From assembly GCF_900094575.1 (NCBI RefSeq), contig NZ_FMAE01000002.1, positions 310,001 to 374,000 on the forward strand: a stretch of 64,000 nt of DNA, given 5' to 3'. This document shows, in pieces, positions 35,406 to 45,298 of this stretch. Under the pieces are notes generated by a model, which ran no database searches, was not told the origin of the DNA, and saw only the letters and a list, made by a program, of their open reading frames with translations. Position 1 is the first letter of the stretch; the number at the start of each line of letters is the position of its first letter. A program made the translations under genes and the position numbers. The stretch is from Bradyrhizobium yuanmingense. Its GTDB lineage: Bacteria > Pseudomonadota > Alphaproteobacteria > Rhizobiales > Xanthobacteraceae.

Positions 35406-37301
35406 TCACAGGTAGTTGTGCGCTCGCAAGTAGCGGATGATGCGTTCGCAGGCCGCCTCGCTCGACAGCTCCGAGGTGTCGATGGTGATGTCGGGCGCCA
35501 GCGGCGCTTCATAGGGGGCATCGATGCCGGTGAATGCCGGTAGCTGACCCGACCTAGCCTTGCGATAGAGCCCCTTGGGATCGCGGCGCTCGCATTCGGC
35601 AAGCGGCGTCGCGACATGGACCTCGATGAACTCGCCCGCTTCGAGCCGCTGGCGCGCCAGCTGGCGCTCGCTGCGGAACGGCGAGATCAGCGCCACCAGC
35701 GCGATCAAGCCGGCCTCGACGAACAGCCCCGCGATCTCCGCGACGCGCCGGACGTTCTCCGTTCTCTCCGCGTTGGAAAAGCCGAGGTCGCGGTTGATGC
35801 CGTGACGAAGATTGTCGCCGTCGAGCAACGCGGCATGGCGCCCGAGCTCGGCGAGCCGGCTGTCGACGAGATTGGCGATGGTCGATTTGCCGGCGCCGCT
35901 CAGCCCCGTGAACCAGAGCACGCAGGGCCGTTGCTGCTTCAGCCGGGCTCGCACGGATTTGTCGACCGCAAGCCGCTGCCAATGAACGTTGGTGGCGCGG
36001 CGGAGCGACATGTCGATCATTCCCGCCGCGGCAGTGCGATGGCTGATCGGGTCGATCAAGATGAAACTGCCCATCTCGCGGTTGTCGCGATAGGCCTCGA
36101 ACACCAGCGGGCGGTCGAGATCGAGATGGACATAGCCGATCTCATTGACGTCGAGCGTGGCGGCGCTTTCCCGCGCCATGGTGTCGATGGCGATCCGGTG
36201 CTTGAGTTCCGTGATCACCGCGCCGGTCGAGGCGGTACCGCACCGGAGCAAATAGCGCCGGCCGGCGACCATGGCCTCGCCATCGAACCAGACGAGATGG
36301 GCCGCGAGCTGATCCGCCACCGGCGCTGCAGATCCGGCGGTCAGCACGTCGCCGCGGCTGACGTCGATCTCGTCGGCGAGCGTGAGGGTGATGGACTCGC
36401 CCGACCTTGCGTGATTGCGCTCGCCGGCGGGCGTGAGAATGCGCGCGATGCGGGTCTGGTGTCCCGACGGCTGCGCGCGAACGGCATCGCCCACCGAGAT
36501 CGTTCCGCTCGTGATCCGTCCGCAGAAGCCGCGAAAATCCGCATGCGGCCGGCTCACCCATTGCACCGGCAGCCGGAACGGCTGCTGCGAGGTGTCCCCG
36601 GCCACGTCCACGGATTCCAGATAGGCCGTAACGGTCGGTCCCTCGTACCAGGGCATGCGCGTGCTCGCGGCGACGATATTGTCGCCGTCGGGCGCCACGA
36701 CCGGGATGCACTGGACCTGGGAGATCCCGAGCTGACCGGCCAGAGTCAGGTATTCGGCGGTGATGGAAGCGAAGCGATCGCCGTCAAATCCGATCAGGTC
36801 CATCTTGTTCACGGCGAGCACGACGTGGCGGACGCCGAGCAGCGACAGGATGTGGCTGTGACGCCGCGTCTGCGTGATAACGCCCTTGCGCGCGTCGACC
36901 AGCACCACGGCGAGATCAGCATTGGAGGCACCGGTCGCCATGTTGCGCGTATATTGCGCATGTCCCGGCGTGTCGGCGACGATGAAGCGGCGCAGCTTCG
37001 TGGCGAAGAAGCGGTAGGCCACGTCGATGGTGATGCCCTGCTCGCGCTCGGCCTGCAACCCGTCGACCAGCAGCGCGAAGTCGAGGTCGCCGCCGGTGGT
37101 GCCGGCGGTCCTGCTCTCCGAGGCGAGCGCGTCGAGCTGGTCGTCGAGCAGCGTCTTCGAATCGTAGAGCAGCCGACCGACCAGCGTGCTCTTGCCGTCG
37201 TCGACGCTGCCGCAGGTGACGAAACGCAACGTCGGGCGATCGTCTTGCTCGAGCTGCGGCGCATCGGCGGCGGCGATCGCCGGTGCCTCGTGATAGGACA
37301 T
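35406..37301 (-). CDS. cysNC: Bifunctional sulfate adenylyltransferase subunit 1 / APS kinase
   Basis: Fusion protein of 631 residues that makes APS and then PAPS. The CysN GTPase part shows GSVDDGKSTLVGRLL (about residue 31), DTPGHAQYTRNMATGAS and NKMDL. The C-terminal CysC part (about 440-631) has the APS kinase P-loop GLSGAGKST and DGDNLRHGINRDLGFS. Its ATG (37301) overlaps the cysD stop as TGATG, so translation is coupled. The same fusion is called NodQ in nodulation clusters. A sulfotransferase gene heads the operon, suggesting that the PAPS made here feeds sulfation. Confidence 0.96.
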   Translation of the reverse strand: MSYHEAPAIAAADAPQLEQDDRPTLRFVTCGSVDDGKSTLVGRLLYDSKTLLDDQLDALASESRTAGTTGGDLDFALLVDGLQAEREQGITIDVAYRFFATKLRRFIVADTPGHAQYTRNMATGASNADLAVVLVDARKGVITQTRRHSHILSLLGVRHVVLAVNKMDLIGFDGDRFASITAEYLTLAGQLGISQVQCIPVVAPDGDNIVAASTRMPWYEGPTVTAYLESVDVAGDTSQQPFRLPVQWVSRPHADFRGFCGRITSGTISVGDAVRAQPSGHQTRIARILTPAGERNHARSGESITLTLADEIDVSRGDVLTAGSAAPVADQLAAHLVWFDGEAMVAGRRYLLRCGTASTGAVITELKHRIAIDTMARESAATLDVNEIGYVHLDLDRPLVFEAYRDNREMGSFILIDPISHRTAAAGMIDMSLRRATNVHWQRLAVDKSVRARLKQQRPCVLWFTGLSGAGKSTIANLVDSRLAELGRHAALLDGDNLRHGINRDLGFSNAERTENVRRVAEIAGLFVEAGLIALVALISPFRSERQLARQRLEAGEFIEVHVATPLAECERRDPKGLYRKARSGQLPAFTGIDAPYEAPLAPDITIDTSELSSEAACERIIRYLRAHNYL

Positions 37302-38269
37302 CAGAAATAACCTTCCGCCTTCTTGCGCTCCATCGATGCGGGACTGTCCCGGTCGATCATGCGTCCCTGTCGTTCGGAGGTGCGCGACGCCATCATCTCC
37401 TGCACGATCTCGGGCAGGGTTGCCGCCGTCGAGCTCGTTGCACCGGTGAGGGGATAGCAGCCGAGGGTGCGAAACCTGACGGAGCGCGATTGCGGCTCCT
37501 CGCCGGGCTGCAGCGGCATCCGGTCGTCGTCCACCATGATCAATGCTCCGTCGCGCTCGACCACGGGGCGCGACGCTGCGAGATAGAGCGGAACGATCGG
37601 GATGTCCTCGAGCAGGATGTAGTCCCACACGTCGATCTCGGTCCAGTTCGACAGCGGAAACACCCGCATGCTCTCGCCGGGCGCGAGCCTCGTGTTGTAC
37701 AAGCCCCACAGCTCCGGCCGCTGGTTCTTCGGATCCCAGCGATGCGCAGCGCTGCGGTGTGAGAACACGCGCTCCTTGGCGCGCGACTTCTCCTCGTCGC
37801 GCCGCGCGCCTCCGATCGCGGCGTCGAAGCCGTGGAAGTCCAGCGCCTGTCGCAGCGCTTGCGTCTTCATGACGTCGGTGTAGCGGGCCGAGCCGTGGGT
37901 GAAAGGGTCGATGCCCTGGCTCAATCCGTCATTATTAGTATGGACGATCAGGTCGAGGCCGAGCTCGCGCGCGCGTCGGTCCCGAAACGCGATCATCTCG
38001 CGAAACTTCCAGGTCGTATCGACATGCAGCAGCGGAAACGGCGGCTTGCCGGGATCGAAGGCCTTCATCGCCAGATGCAGCAGCACCGAGGAATCCTTCC
38101 CGATGGAATACAGCATGACCGGCTTGCGGAACTCGGCCGCCGTCTCTCGCAGGATGTGGATGCTTTCCGCCTCCAGACGGCGGAGGTGGCTGGCGACGTG
38201 ACGCTGCTTGCCGCCAGCACCTTCACGGAGTGCGGAATCGGCTCCGGTGGGAACGTCCAGCATGACCAT
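37301..38269 (-). CDS. cysD: Sulfate adenylyltransferase subunit 2
   Basis: ATP sulfurylase catalytic subunit (PP-loop, 322 residues), forming a complex with CysN to make APS from sulfate and ATP. The PP-loop is [17 protein letters not shown], with [11 protein letters not shown] and [20 protein letters not shown] further on. ATG 38269 overlaps the stop of the sulfotransferase as TGATG; an upstream GTG (38272) is less likely. Together with cysNC it forms a three-gene unit headed by the sulfotransferase. No cysH, cysI or cysG is nearby, which argues against a simple assimilatory sulfate operon. Confidence 0.95.
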   Translation of the reverse strand: MVMLDVPTGADSALREGAGGKQRHVASHLRRLEAESIHILRETAAEFRKPVMLYSIGKDSSVLLHLAMKAFDPGKPPFPLLHVDTTWKFREMIAFRDRRARELGLDLIVHTNNDGLSQGIDPFTHGSARYTDVMKTQALRQALDFHGFDAAIGGARRDEEKSRAKERVFSHRSAAHRWDPKNQRPELWGLYNTRLAPGESMRVFPLSNWTEIDVWDYILLEDIPIVPLYLAASRPVVERDGALIMVDDDRMPLQPGEEPQSRSVRFRTLGCYPLTGATSSTAATLPEIVQEMMASRTSERQGRMIDRDSPASMERKKAEGYF

Positions 38270-39288
38270 CACGCAGCCGCAGCAAACCAGTCGCCGAACA
38301 GACGTTGCGACAGTGCCGCATTCAGGCCGAGATCGCGAACACAGGCGGCGACCGCGACGCGATAGGCATCATTGACCCCGCAGCGCTCCAGAGCTTCGCG
38401 TTGCGCTTCGCTCAGAGAGGCCGTCGCACGGCGCTGGTAGCGATAGGCACTGTCGGAGGTGTGCAAATTGGGCACCTTGTAGATCGTCGCTTCGCTCGGG
38501 AAGATGACGCGCGCATTGTTCGCGTGCGAGTCTCCCGGCTCACGCCAGGACGTCACGGCATTCTCGTTGAAGCTGCCCGAAAGGCCGATCCGTTCGAACA
38601 GGACACGAACCGAGGACACGGCCTCCTTGCTCACCTCGTAGACGTAGTGAGTGACGGCAACGCCCTGTCGCTGGGCGTAGCTTGCGACTTGAGCCGCGCT
38701 GAGCGCGGCGACGACATAGTGCCGCAGCAATACATCTTCAGGCGCGCGCGAGATCAGCTTGTCGAGCCACGATGCCAGTGAACTCGCCGGCTCACGGTCG
38801 AGCATGATGAGATGCAGCCGGTGCCGCGGATAGCCCGCCTCGATCAGCAGCTTGAGCGGATTGAACAGGCTCTCGGCGAGCACGTAGGGCCCGATCGTTT
38901 CCTTGCTGAAGATGTGCGGCTCGTCGTCTGCCGACGGCACGGCCCACGGCGCCGGCCTCTTGCCGACGAGCGCATCGCGCAGCATGGCCTTCAAAGGCTG
39001 ATAGTAGGAAGGCATCCCGGTCATGCCGAACAGATTGCTCAGGGCCGTCGATCCGACGCGCGCCTTGCCGCATGCAAAATAGAGCATGGGAAAGTCTTGC
39101 GGCGAGCGATGCCGGAAGCCGTCCGCCAGGCACTCCGTCACCTCGCGCATCAGTGTTTCGAGCGCGACGGTCCTGGTTTGGAACCCCTCCACCGGCGGAA
39201 GCAGCGTGGTGTCGAGAGAACTATCTTGCCGACGAACGAGTTCGGCGATTCGCTTGAGCGAATCGGGGGACGACGCATCGATATTCAT
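38269..39288 (-). CDS. Sulfotransferase-like protein
   Basis: Protein of 339 residues, probably using PAPS. The PAPS 5'-phosphosulfate loop is recognisable in [19 protein letters not shown] (about residues 73-91), which resembles the GxxRxGST pattern of sulfotransferases. A downstream Asp-Arg-Glu ([15 protein letters not shown]) and Ser segment could be the 3'-phosphate site. The acceptor is unknown: lipopolysaccharide, exopolysaccharide or a nodulation-type signal are all possible. ATG 39288 gives the best N-terminus, though no ribosome-binding site is clear; an in-frame TTG at 39318 adds ten residues. It is the first gene of the coupled cysD-cysNC operon. Confidence 0.8.
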   Translation of the reverse strand: MNIDASSPDSLKRIAELVRRQDSSLDTTLLPPVEGFQTRTVALETLMREVTECLADGFRHRSPQDFPMLYFACGKARVGSTALSNLFGMTGMPSYYQPLKAMLRDALVGKRPAPWAVPSADDEPHIFSKETIGPYVLAESLFNPLKLLIEAGYPRHRLHLIMLDREPASSLASWLDKLISRAPEDVLLRHYVVAALSAAQVASYAQRQGVAVTHYVYEVSKEAVSSVRVLFERIGLSGSFNENAVTSWREPGDSHANNARVIFPSEATIYKVPNLHTSDSAYRYQRRATASLSEAQREALERCGVNDAYRVAVAACVRDLGLNAALSQRLFGDWFAAAA

Positions 39289-39442
39289 GGCGGGGGACTC
39301 GCTGAACAGGTTCCGCAAGCGAGTTGCTTACGGCTCAATGTTCAACCTAGTGTTGATTACGACCCCGGTCAAACCCGGGAAATCCCGGGGCCTCATGAAT
39401 GTCCGGCGAGCACGGCAATCGTGCTCGCGGCTTCGTTGTGCA

Positions 39443-41161
39443 TTACGCAGCGCGCACGGTGCTGAGGAACTTCTCGACCTCCGTCTTCAGGAGGCTGCTT
39501 TCGCTCGACAGTGAACGCGCCGACGCCAACACCTGTCCCGACGCCGCGCCGGTCGCGCTCGCGCCATGGCTGACCTGGGCGATCTTGTCCGCGACTTCGA
39601 CCGTTCCCTTGGCGGCTTCGCTGACGTTTCGCGCAATCTCGGCCGTCGCTGCGCCCTGCTGTTCGATCGTCGCGGCAATGGTCGTGGAAATATCGGAGAT
39701 GCGGCCGATGGTCGTTCCGATTTCCTTGATCGCTCCGACGGAGTCCTGCGTTGCCGATTGCATGCCGGCGATCTGCGCGCTGATTTCCTCGGTCGCTCGC
39801 GCGGTTTGCGCCGCGAGCGCCTTGACCTCGCTCGCCACGACCGCAAAGCCGCGGCCGGACTCGCCGGCGCGCGCCGCCTCGATCGTTGCGTTTAGCGCCA
39901 GGAGGTTGGTCTGTTCGGCGATCGCCGTGATCAATTTGACGACGTCGCCGATGCGGCCCGCCGCCTTGAGCAGCTCGTTGATCCGGGCATCGGTGCGCTC
40001 GGCCTGCTTGACCGCATCGCCGGCGATACGGCTGGAATCGTGCACCTGACGGCCGATCTCGACGACCGACGTGCTCATTTCCTCGGCCGCGGACGCCACG
40101 GCCCCGACATTGGTCGAGGCTTCCTCCGAGGCGGCGGCGACCATTCCGGAGAGCTGCTGGGTTTGTTCGGCCGTACCCGACAACGTGCCGGCCGCGGATT
40201 CGAGCTCCTGAGATGCAGCCGACACCGAGTTGATGATGCCGCCGACCGCAGTTTCGAACGCGTTGGCAAGCCGCGTCATCTCCTGCTTGCGCTGAGCGGC
40301 CGCAGCGGCTTGATGGTTCTTCTGCTCGGCTTCCATCTGCTCGATGCGGATCAGATTGTCCTTGAAGGTCTGTGCCGCGCGGGCGTTGTCGCCGACCTCG
40401 TCGCCACGGCGGGTGTAGGGAATTTCGATCGCCTTGTTGCCTCCGGCGAGCTGCAGGAGCACATCGCCGATGCGACGGATCGGACGGGCGACGTTCAAGA
40501 CGGAAAAGACTGCGGAGCCGACCAACGTCAGGACGACGAATAGGCCGACGATCAAAGCGAAATTGGCGACGCGGTCCAACTCGGCCAGCATCTCGCCCTT
40601 GCGGCGCGCGGCGAATTCGTTGGCGACGCCGACGAGATCGTCGATGCGCTTGCTGACTTCCTGCGCTGCCGGACGCATATTCTCTGCGAGAATACTTGCC
40701 TTGGCCGACTCTGCTGCAAGCTTGGCGCCACCCGCGGGGGCGGCGATGACCGCCTTTTGCGCCGCGGCGAGCTCGACGCCGCTGGCCAGATACGCATCGA
40801 CGAACTTCTTGGCCTCGCGGTAAGCGTCCTGTGTGACCTTGCGGGTCGCCCGCTCTCTCGCGGCATCGATTTCAGTGCCGGCTTCGCCGGCCCGGGTACG
40901 GAGAAGCTCAAGGAGCCTGTCCACCTCTCCGGCTGACGGTGCCGAGCCGAGTTCGAGAGCGGCGAGCTGCGCGCGTGCCATCGCCGTCTGAGCCGCCTGC
41001 GCATTGCCCTTGTTGAGATAGTTGATCGTGACGAGGCGATTGGATTCGGCAATGGAGCGGTTGCCGAGCATCTGATTGGTCAGCATGCCGCCGACCAGCA
41101 CGACGCTCACGCCGGTCACGATGCCGAGCTTCGTTCCAATGCGAAACCTGAATGACCTCAC
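39443..41161 (-). CDS. Methyl-accepting chemotaxis protein
   Basis: Transmembrane chemoreceptor of about 572 residues. It has a short cytoplasmic N-terminus, helix 1 ([18 protein letters not shown]), a periplasmic helical-bundle sensor (about 30-190), helix 2 ([21 protein letters not shown]), a HAMP-like segment, and a long signalling coiled coil. The hairpin tip is [20 protein letters not shown], the conserved CheW/CheA contact. GTG 41161 is chosen because GGGGAG lies before it. No che genes are adjacent, and no ligand is evident. There is no C-terminal CheR-docking pentapeptide. Confidence 0.92.
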   Translation of the reverse strand: MRSFRFRIGTKLGIVTGVSVVLVGGMLTNQMLGNRSIAESNRLVTINYLNKGNAQAAQTAMARAQLAALELGSAPSAGEVDRLLELLRTRAGEAGTEIDAARERATRKVTQDAYREAKKFVDAYLASGVELAAAQKAVIAAPAGGAKLAAESAKASILAENMRPAAQEVSKRIDDLVGVANEFAARRKGEMLAELDRVANFALIVGLFVVLTLVGSAVFSVLNVARPIRRIGDVLLQLAGGNKAIEIPYTRRGDEVGDNARAAQTFKDNLIRIEQMEAEQKNHQAAAAAQRKQEMTRLANAFETAVGGIINSVSAASQELESAAGTLSGTAEQTQQLSGMVAAASEEASTNVGAVASAAEEMSTSVVEIGRQVHDSSRIAGDAVKQAERTDARINELLKAAGRIGDVVKLITAIAEQTNLLALNATIEAARAGESGRGFAVVASEVKALAAQTARATEEISAQIAGMQSATQDSVGAIKEIGTTIGRISDISTTIAATIEQQGAATAEIARNVSEAAKGTVEVADKIAQVSHGASATGAASGQVLASARSLSSESSLLKTEVEKFLSTVRAA

Positions 41162-41363
41162 GGCAATCTCCCCTCGGTTTGTCGTATAACAGCTATTCGC
41201 AACCAATGATTGAGATTTGGAAAATATTCGCGGATCCCCAGTAGAACTACGGCTGACCTCTTTGACAGACGGAACTTTCGTGCATGGCCTCCGGCGCATT
41301 CGGCGTCGTTTATGGACACGCTCGTGCTTGTGAGTTCCCCCGACTCAGACATAGCGTGAGTTG

Positions 41364-41948
41364 ATGCGTTTCCAGGATCGCCCCAATTCCTACCGGCCGC
41401 AGTTCAGCGGCTCGCCGTTCGGCCGCCGCCTCTCCGGCCTATTGCCCTGGATGTTCGTGGTGGGCATCGCGCTGGCCGTCGTGCTCACATTCCGTCATGG
41501 AACGCACTGGCTTGTTCGCGATACCGATCGCAATGGAGATGCCGAGATCGTTCTTCAGCAGACCGGCCACGCGGATGTGCGTCCGGTCGAATTCATCCGC
41601 GCCATCGATGGCGACACTTTTCTCGCCCGTGTTCGTCTGCACGAGGGACGCGATCCCGTGGTCCGCATTCGGCTGCGCGGCATCGATGCGCCCGAACTGA
41701 AAGCGTCCTGCCAGGAGGAGCTGGACAAGGCCGAAGCTGCGGCCCGTGCCTTGCGCGATCTGCTCGGCCAGGGCGGCGTGACCATCACCAATCTCGCTCC
41801 CGACAAATACGGCCGAGTCCTCGCCGACGTCGCGACCCGGCGGACTGCGAACGTCTCGGCGGCACTGCTCGCCGGCGGCTTCGTGCGCAGCTACAATGGC
41901 GGCCATCGCGACGGCTGGTGCGCGCGCGGCTGGCGGTTCTGGCAATAA
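41364..41948 (+). CDS. Membrane-anchored thermonuclease-like (SNase) protein
   Basis: Protein of 194 residues. One hydrophobic anchor near the N-terminus (LLPWMFVVGIALAVVLTF) precedes a staphylococcal nuclease fold. Active-site features are visible: DGDTFLARV, IRLRGIDAPELK (Arg and Glu) and DKYGRVLADV (second Arg), so nuclease activity is plausible. The cell location is probably the periplasmic face of the inner membrane. ATG 41364 is preferred to the TTG just upstream. A strong terminator follows. Confidence 0.88.
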   Translation: MRFQDRPNSYRPQFSGSPFGRRLSGLLPWMFVVGIALAVVLTFRHGTHWLVRDTDRNGDAEIVLQQTGHADVRPVEFIRAIDGDTFLARVRLHEGRDPVVRIRLRGIDAPELKASCQEELDKAEAAARALRDLLGQGGVTITNLAPDKYGRVLADVATRRTANVSAALLAGGFVRSYNGGHRDGWCARGWRFWQ

Positions 41949-41975
41949 AAAGGCCGCGTCGAAGACGCGGCCTTT
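41949..41975. terminator. Bidirectional rho-independent terminator
   Basis: 12-bp perfect stem AAAGGCCGCGTC/GACGCGGCCTTT with a GAA loop. On the minus strand it is followed by TTTTTATT, and on the plus strand by CATTTC. It serves the convergent nuclease and L,D-transpeptidase genes. Confidence 0.85.
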
Positions 41976-42001
41976 CATTTCATCTCGGCTGATTCAGGCG
42001 A

Positions 42002-42517
42002 TCAGCGCGTCACGACCACCGTCGTGCCGACGGAGACGCGGCCGTAGAGATCGGTGATGTCGTCGTTGAGCATGCGGATGCAGCCATAGGAGACGAAGCC
42101 GCCGATCGAGCCCGGCACGTTGGTGCCGTGGATCGCATATTCGCCGCCGGCGAGCGTCATCGCCGCAACGCCCATCGGGTTGCGCGGCGAGCCGCCCGGA
42201 ATGACGTCGGGGATACCAGGCTTGTCGCGCTTCACCTCGGCGGGCGGCGCCCAGGCCGGATTGAGATATTTGCCGTCGATCTTCGTGGTGCCGGCCCACT
42301 GCTTGCCGGCTTTGCCGACGCCGACCGGATAGCGCACGGCCTGGCCGTTCCCGAGGATGAGATAAAGCCGCCGCTCGCTGGTTTTGACCACGATGGTGCC
42401 CGGCGAATAGTCGGCCAGGTGCGCCCCCACCATTTCCGGCCGCGCCTGCGCCGCCGTCGACGTCAAGGCCCCAGCCGCGATGGTGGCGGCCAGCGCCACC
42501 GCAATCCTCATCGACAT
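42002..42517 (-). CDS. L,D-transpeptidase (YkuD family)
   Basis: Periplasmic peptidoglycan cross-linking enzyme of 171 residues with a signal peptide (IAVALAATIAAGALTSTAAQA). The catalytic motif is HGTNVPGSIGGFVSYGCIRM, giving the His, Ser/Gly and nucleophile Cys of YkuD. PGGSPRNPMGVAAMTL before it is typical. It makes 3-3 cross-links or attaches lipoproteins; the specific reaction is unknown. ATG 42517 follows GGGGAAG at normal spacing; a much longer frame upstream lacks support. Confidence 0.94.
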   Translation of the reverse strand: MSMRIAVALAATIAAGALTSTAAQARPEMVGAHLADYSPGTIVVKTSERRLYLILGNGQAVRYPVGVGKAGKQWAGTTKIDGKYLNPAWAPPAEVKRDKPGIPDVIPGGSPRNPMGVAAMTLAGGEYAIHGTNVPGSIGGFVSYGCIRMLNDDITDLYGRVSVGTTVVVTR

Positions 42518-42816
42518 CGATGCTTCCCCTTGCCCAAAACGGATCGTCCAAAATGACGCAGAACCGGCAATCGTCGCCGCACCAAGCCCTCGTCGATGCT
42601 CATTCTTAACCGCGCCCGTTAACCCAATGGTTTCCAGCCGCGGCTGCCGAGGGCCGGCCAGCAGGGGGAACAAAGAAAATGTTCGAAATAAAGTAAATGA
42701 CCTGAAAACAACACTCGGCGGGAAAGATGCAGGCGCGCTGCCGCGCCCGCTGACAACAGCGTGAGGGTGTGAATGGCCGTTGGTTGAGAGGGCGCGCTGA
42801 CGCGAAAACTAATCGC
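42518..42816. other. Intergenic region upstream of L,D-transpeptidase
   Basis: About 300 bases with no supported gene, before the large repeat at 42817-42952. Presumably holds the L,D-transpeptidase promoter. Low-information otherwise. Confidence 0.35.
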
Positions 42817-42952
42817 GTGTCCCGGATGCGCTGCAGCGTGAAACGCTGCTGCGCAGAGCCGGGATCCAGGAAGCTACACGTTCTGACGTTTAGATGGGCC
42901 CCGGCTCAGCAGCGCACCGCTGAAGGAGCGCTGCGCCGCGTCCGGGGCACGA
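42817..42952. repeat. Dispersed palindrome, CGTGTCCCGG family
   Basis: Inverted ends (CGTGTCCCGGATGCGCTGCAGCG and the near complement GCGCTGCGCCGCGTCCGGGGCACG) enclose a smaller inverted core. It sits between L,D-transpeptidase and acs. About 136 bp, longer than the other families. Confidence 0.65.
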
Positions 42953-42959
42953 ACTCGCC

Positions 42960-44906
42960 TTACGCCGACTTCTTGTTCTGCCGGTTCTTGACGAGATCAT
43001 CGACAACGGCGGGATCGGCGAGCGTCGAGGTGTCGCCGAGGCTGCCCGGCTCGTCCTCGGCGATCTTGCGCAGGATGCGGCGCATGATCTTGCCGGAGCG
43101 GGTCTTGGGCAGGCCCGGGGCGAACTGGATCTGGTCGGGCGAGGCGATCGGGCCGATCTCCTTGCGCACCCAGGTGACGAGCTCCTTGCGCAGCTCGTCG
43201 CTCGGCTGCACGCCGGCCATCAGGGTGACATAGGCGTAGATGCCCTGACCCTTGATGTCGTGCGGGAAGCCGACGACGGCGGCTTCCGACACCTTCTCAT
43301 GCGCGACCAGCGCGCTCTCGACTTCGGCGGTGCCCATGCGGTGGCCGGAGACGTTGATGACGTCGTCGACGCGGCCGGTGATCCAGTAATAGCCGTCGGC
43401 GTCGCGGCGGCAGCCGTCGCCGGTGAAGTATTTGCCCTTGTAGGTCGAGAAGTAAGTTTGTTCGAAGCGGGCGTGGTCGCCGTAGACCGTGCGCATCTGG
43501 CCGGGCCAGGACCGCGTCAGGCAGAGATTGCCTGATGTCTCCCCTTCCAGCACCTTGCCGTCGGCATCGACGATTTCAGGCACCACGCCGAAGAACGGTT
43601 GCGTCGCCGAGCCGGGCTTCAGCTTGGTCGCGCCCGGCAGCGGCGTGATCAGAATGCCGCCGGTCTCGGTCTGCCACCACGTGTCGACGATCGGGCAGCG
43701 GTCGTCGCCGACGACGCGGTGATACCACTCCCAGGCTTCGGGATTGATGGGCTCGCCGACCGAGCCGAGCAGGCGGAGCGAGGCGCGCGAGGTCTTCTTC
43801 ACCGGTTCGTCGCCGGACTGCATCAGCGCGCGGATTGCGGTCGGCGCGGTGTAGAAGATGTTGACTTTGTGCTTGTCGATGACGTTCCAGAACCGCGAAT
43901 TATCCGGATAATTGGGCACGCCCTCGAACATCAGCGTGGTCGCGCCGTTGGCGAGCGGCCCATAGAGAATGTAGCTGTGGCCGGTGACCCAGCCGACGTC
44001 GGCGGTGCACCAGTAGATGTCGCCGTCGTGATAGTCGAAGACGTATTGATGCGTCATCGAGGCGAACACGAGATAGCCGCCGGAGGTGTGCAGCACGCCC
44101 TTGGGTTGGCCGGTCGAGCCCGACGTGTAGAGGATGAACAGCGGATCCTCGGCGTGCATGTGCTCGACCGGGCATTCCGTGGTCACCATCGCCGCGGCCT
44201 CGTGGTACCAGAGGTCGCGCGTGGGGTTCATGTCGACCTTGGCGCCGGTGCGCTTGACCACGACGACCCAGTCGACGCCGTCGGCCTTGCTGAGCGCCGC
44301 ATCGACATTGGCCTTCAGCGGCACCTTCTTGCCGCCGCGTAGGCCTTCGTCCGCGGTGATGATCACCTTGGATTGGCAGTCGTTGATGCGTTGGGCGAGG
44401 CTGTCAGGTGAGAAGCCCGCGAACACCACGGAGTGGATCGCGCCGATCCGCGCGCAGGCCAGCATTGCATAGGCGGCCTCGGGAATCATCGGCAGGTAGA
44501 TGGTGACGCGGTCGCCCTTCCCGACGTTGCGGGTGCGCAGGATGTTGGCCATCCGGCAGACCTCGTCATGCAGCTCCTTGTAGGTGATGTGCTTGGACTG
44601 CGAGGGATCGTCGCCCTCCCAGATGATCGCGGTCTGGTTGGCGCGTTTGGCGAGATGCCGGTCGATGCAATTGTAGGCGACGTTCAGGATGCCGTCCTCG
44701 AACCATTTGATCGAGATGTTGCCCGGCGCGAACGAGACGTTCTCGATTTTCGTCGGCGCCTTCATCCAGTCGATGCGCTTGGCCTGCTCCGCCCAGAAAC
44801 CGTTCGGGTCCGAGATCGAACGGGCGTACATCTCCTTGTACTTGGCCTGGTCGACCCAGGCGCGCTTCGCCCACTCCGCGGGGATATCGTAGATCTTCTC
44901 GGACAT
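42960..44906 (-). CDS. acs: Acetyl-CoA synthetase (AMP-forming)
   Basis: Makes acetyl-CoA from acetate, ATP and CoA; 648 residues, the expected length. Motifs include the AMP-binding loop [36 protein letters not shown], the WWQTETGG stretch, the [21 protein letters not shown] hinge region, and the C-terminal [13 protein letters not shown], whose lysine is the site of Pat/SirT-type acetylation. ATG 44906 is chosen with GGAGGGAAG immediately upstream. It is divergent from the topoisomerase IB gene. Confidence 0.97.
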   Translation of the reverse strand: MSEKIYDIPAEWAKRAWVDQAKYKEMYARSISDPNGFWAEQAKRIDWMKAPTKIENVSFAPGNISIKWFEDGILNVAYNCIDRHLAKRANQTAIIWEGDDPSQSKHITYKELHDEVCRMANILRTRNVGKGDRVTIYLPMIPEAAYAMLACARIGAIHSVVFAGFSPDSLAQRINDCQSKVIITADEGLRGGKKVPLKANVDAALSKADGVDWVVVVKRTGAKVDMNPTRDLWYHEAAAMVTTECPVEHMHAEDPLFILYTSGSTGQPKGVLHTSGGYLVFASMTHQYVFDYHDGDIYWCTADVGWVTGHSYILYGPLANGATTLMFEGVPNYPDNSRFWNVIDKHKVNIFYTAPTAIRALMQSGDEPVKKTSRASLRLLGSVGEPINPEAWEWYHRVVGDDRCPIVDTWWQTETGGILITPLPGATKLKPGSATQPFFGVVPEIVDADGKVLEGETSGNLCLTRSWPGQMRTVYGDHARFEQTYFSTYKGKYFTGDGCRRDADGYYWITGRVDDVINVSGHRMGTAEVESALVAHEKVSEAAVVGFPHDIKGQGIYAYVTLMAGVQPSDELRKELVTWVRKEIGPIASPDQIQFAPGLPKTRSGKIMRRILRKIAEDEPGSLGDTSTLADPAVVDDLVKNRQNKKSA

Positions 44907-45298
44907 GCTTCCCTCCACATGCGGCAAGCTCAGGCAATGCCGACATCATCATTTGATGGATTATGCGTCGGGCTAACCGGACCCGACAAGGAGCACAAGC
45001 TGGACCTTCGACGGGCAGCCGGCCATGCGGAGAATCAAGCTCCGGAAGGCCCGCTGTCGCAAATCTGAAACAGGGCCGACGAGCACTTTCCGGCTCTTCA
45101 CCCAAACCGCCAGAACAGAGACCGCAGAGCCCCCATGCGGCGAGGAGAGGTATTTAGTAACCTCTTCTCACTGATTCGGGACTCGCAATCGTGTTCGGAA
45201 CACCCTAAATGGCCAACCCGGGTCCAAAGAGACCCCTCGGAACAAAAATCACAACAGCGGCATTGATCGACAACAGGACAGGGCTAAGGCGTAAGACC
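44907..45298. other. Divergent intergenic region, acs / topoisomerase IB
   Basis: About 390 bases. It holds an imperfect 10-bp inverted repeat (GAGGAGAGGT / ACCTCTTCTC, 45142-45169) and a GGAAC-N17-CATT match (45239-45264) pointing at the topoisomerase. No supported gene. Both divergent promoters should lie here. Confidence 0.45.
45239..45264 (+). promoter_or_regulatory. Weak EcfG-like promoter before topoisomerase IB
   Basis: GGAAC, 17-base spacer and CATT (one mismatch from CGTT), ending 35 bases before the ATG. Topoisomerase IB genes can belong to alphaproteobacterial stress regulons; here this is only a suggestion. Confidence 0.3.

Noticed and set aside
35616..37310. Plus-strand 564-residue open frame
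   Set aside because: Antisense to cysNC, with no recognisable features.
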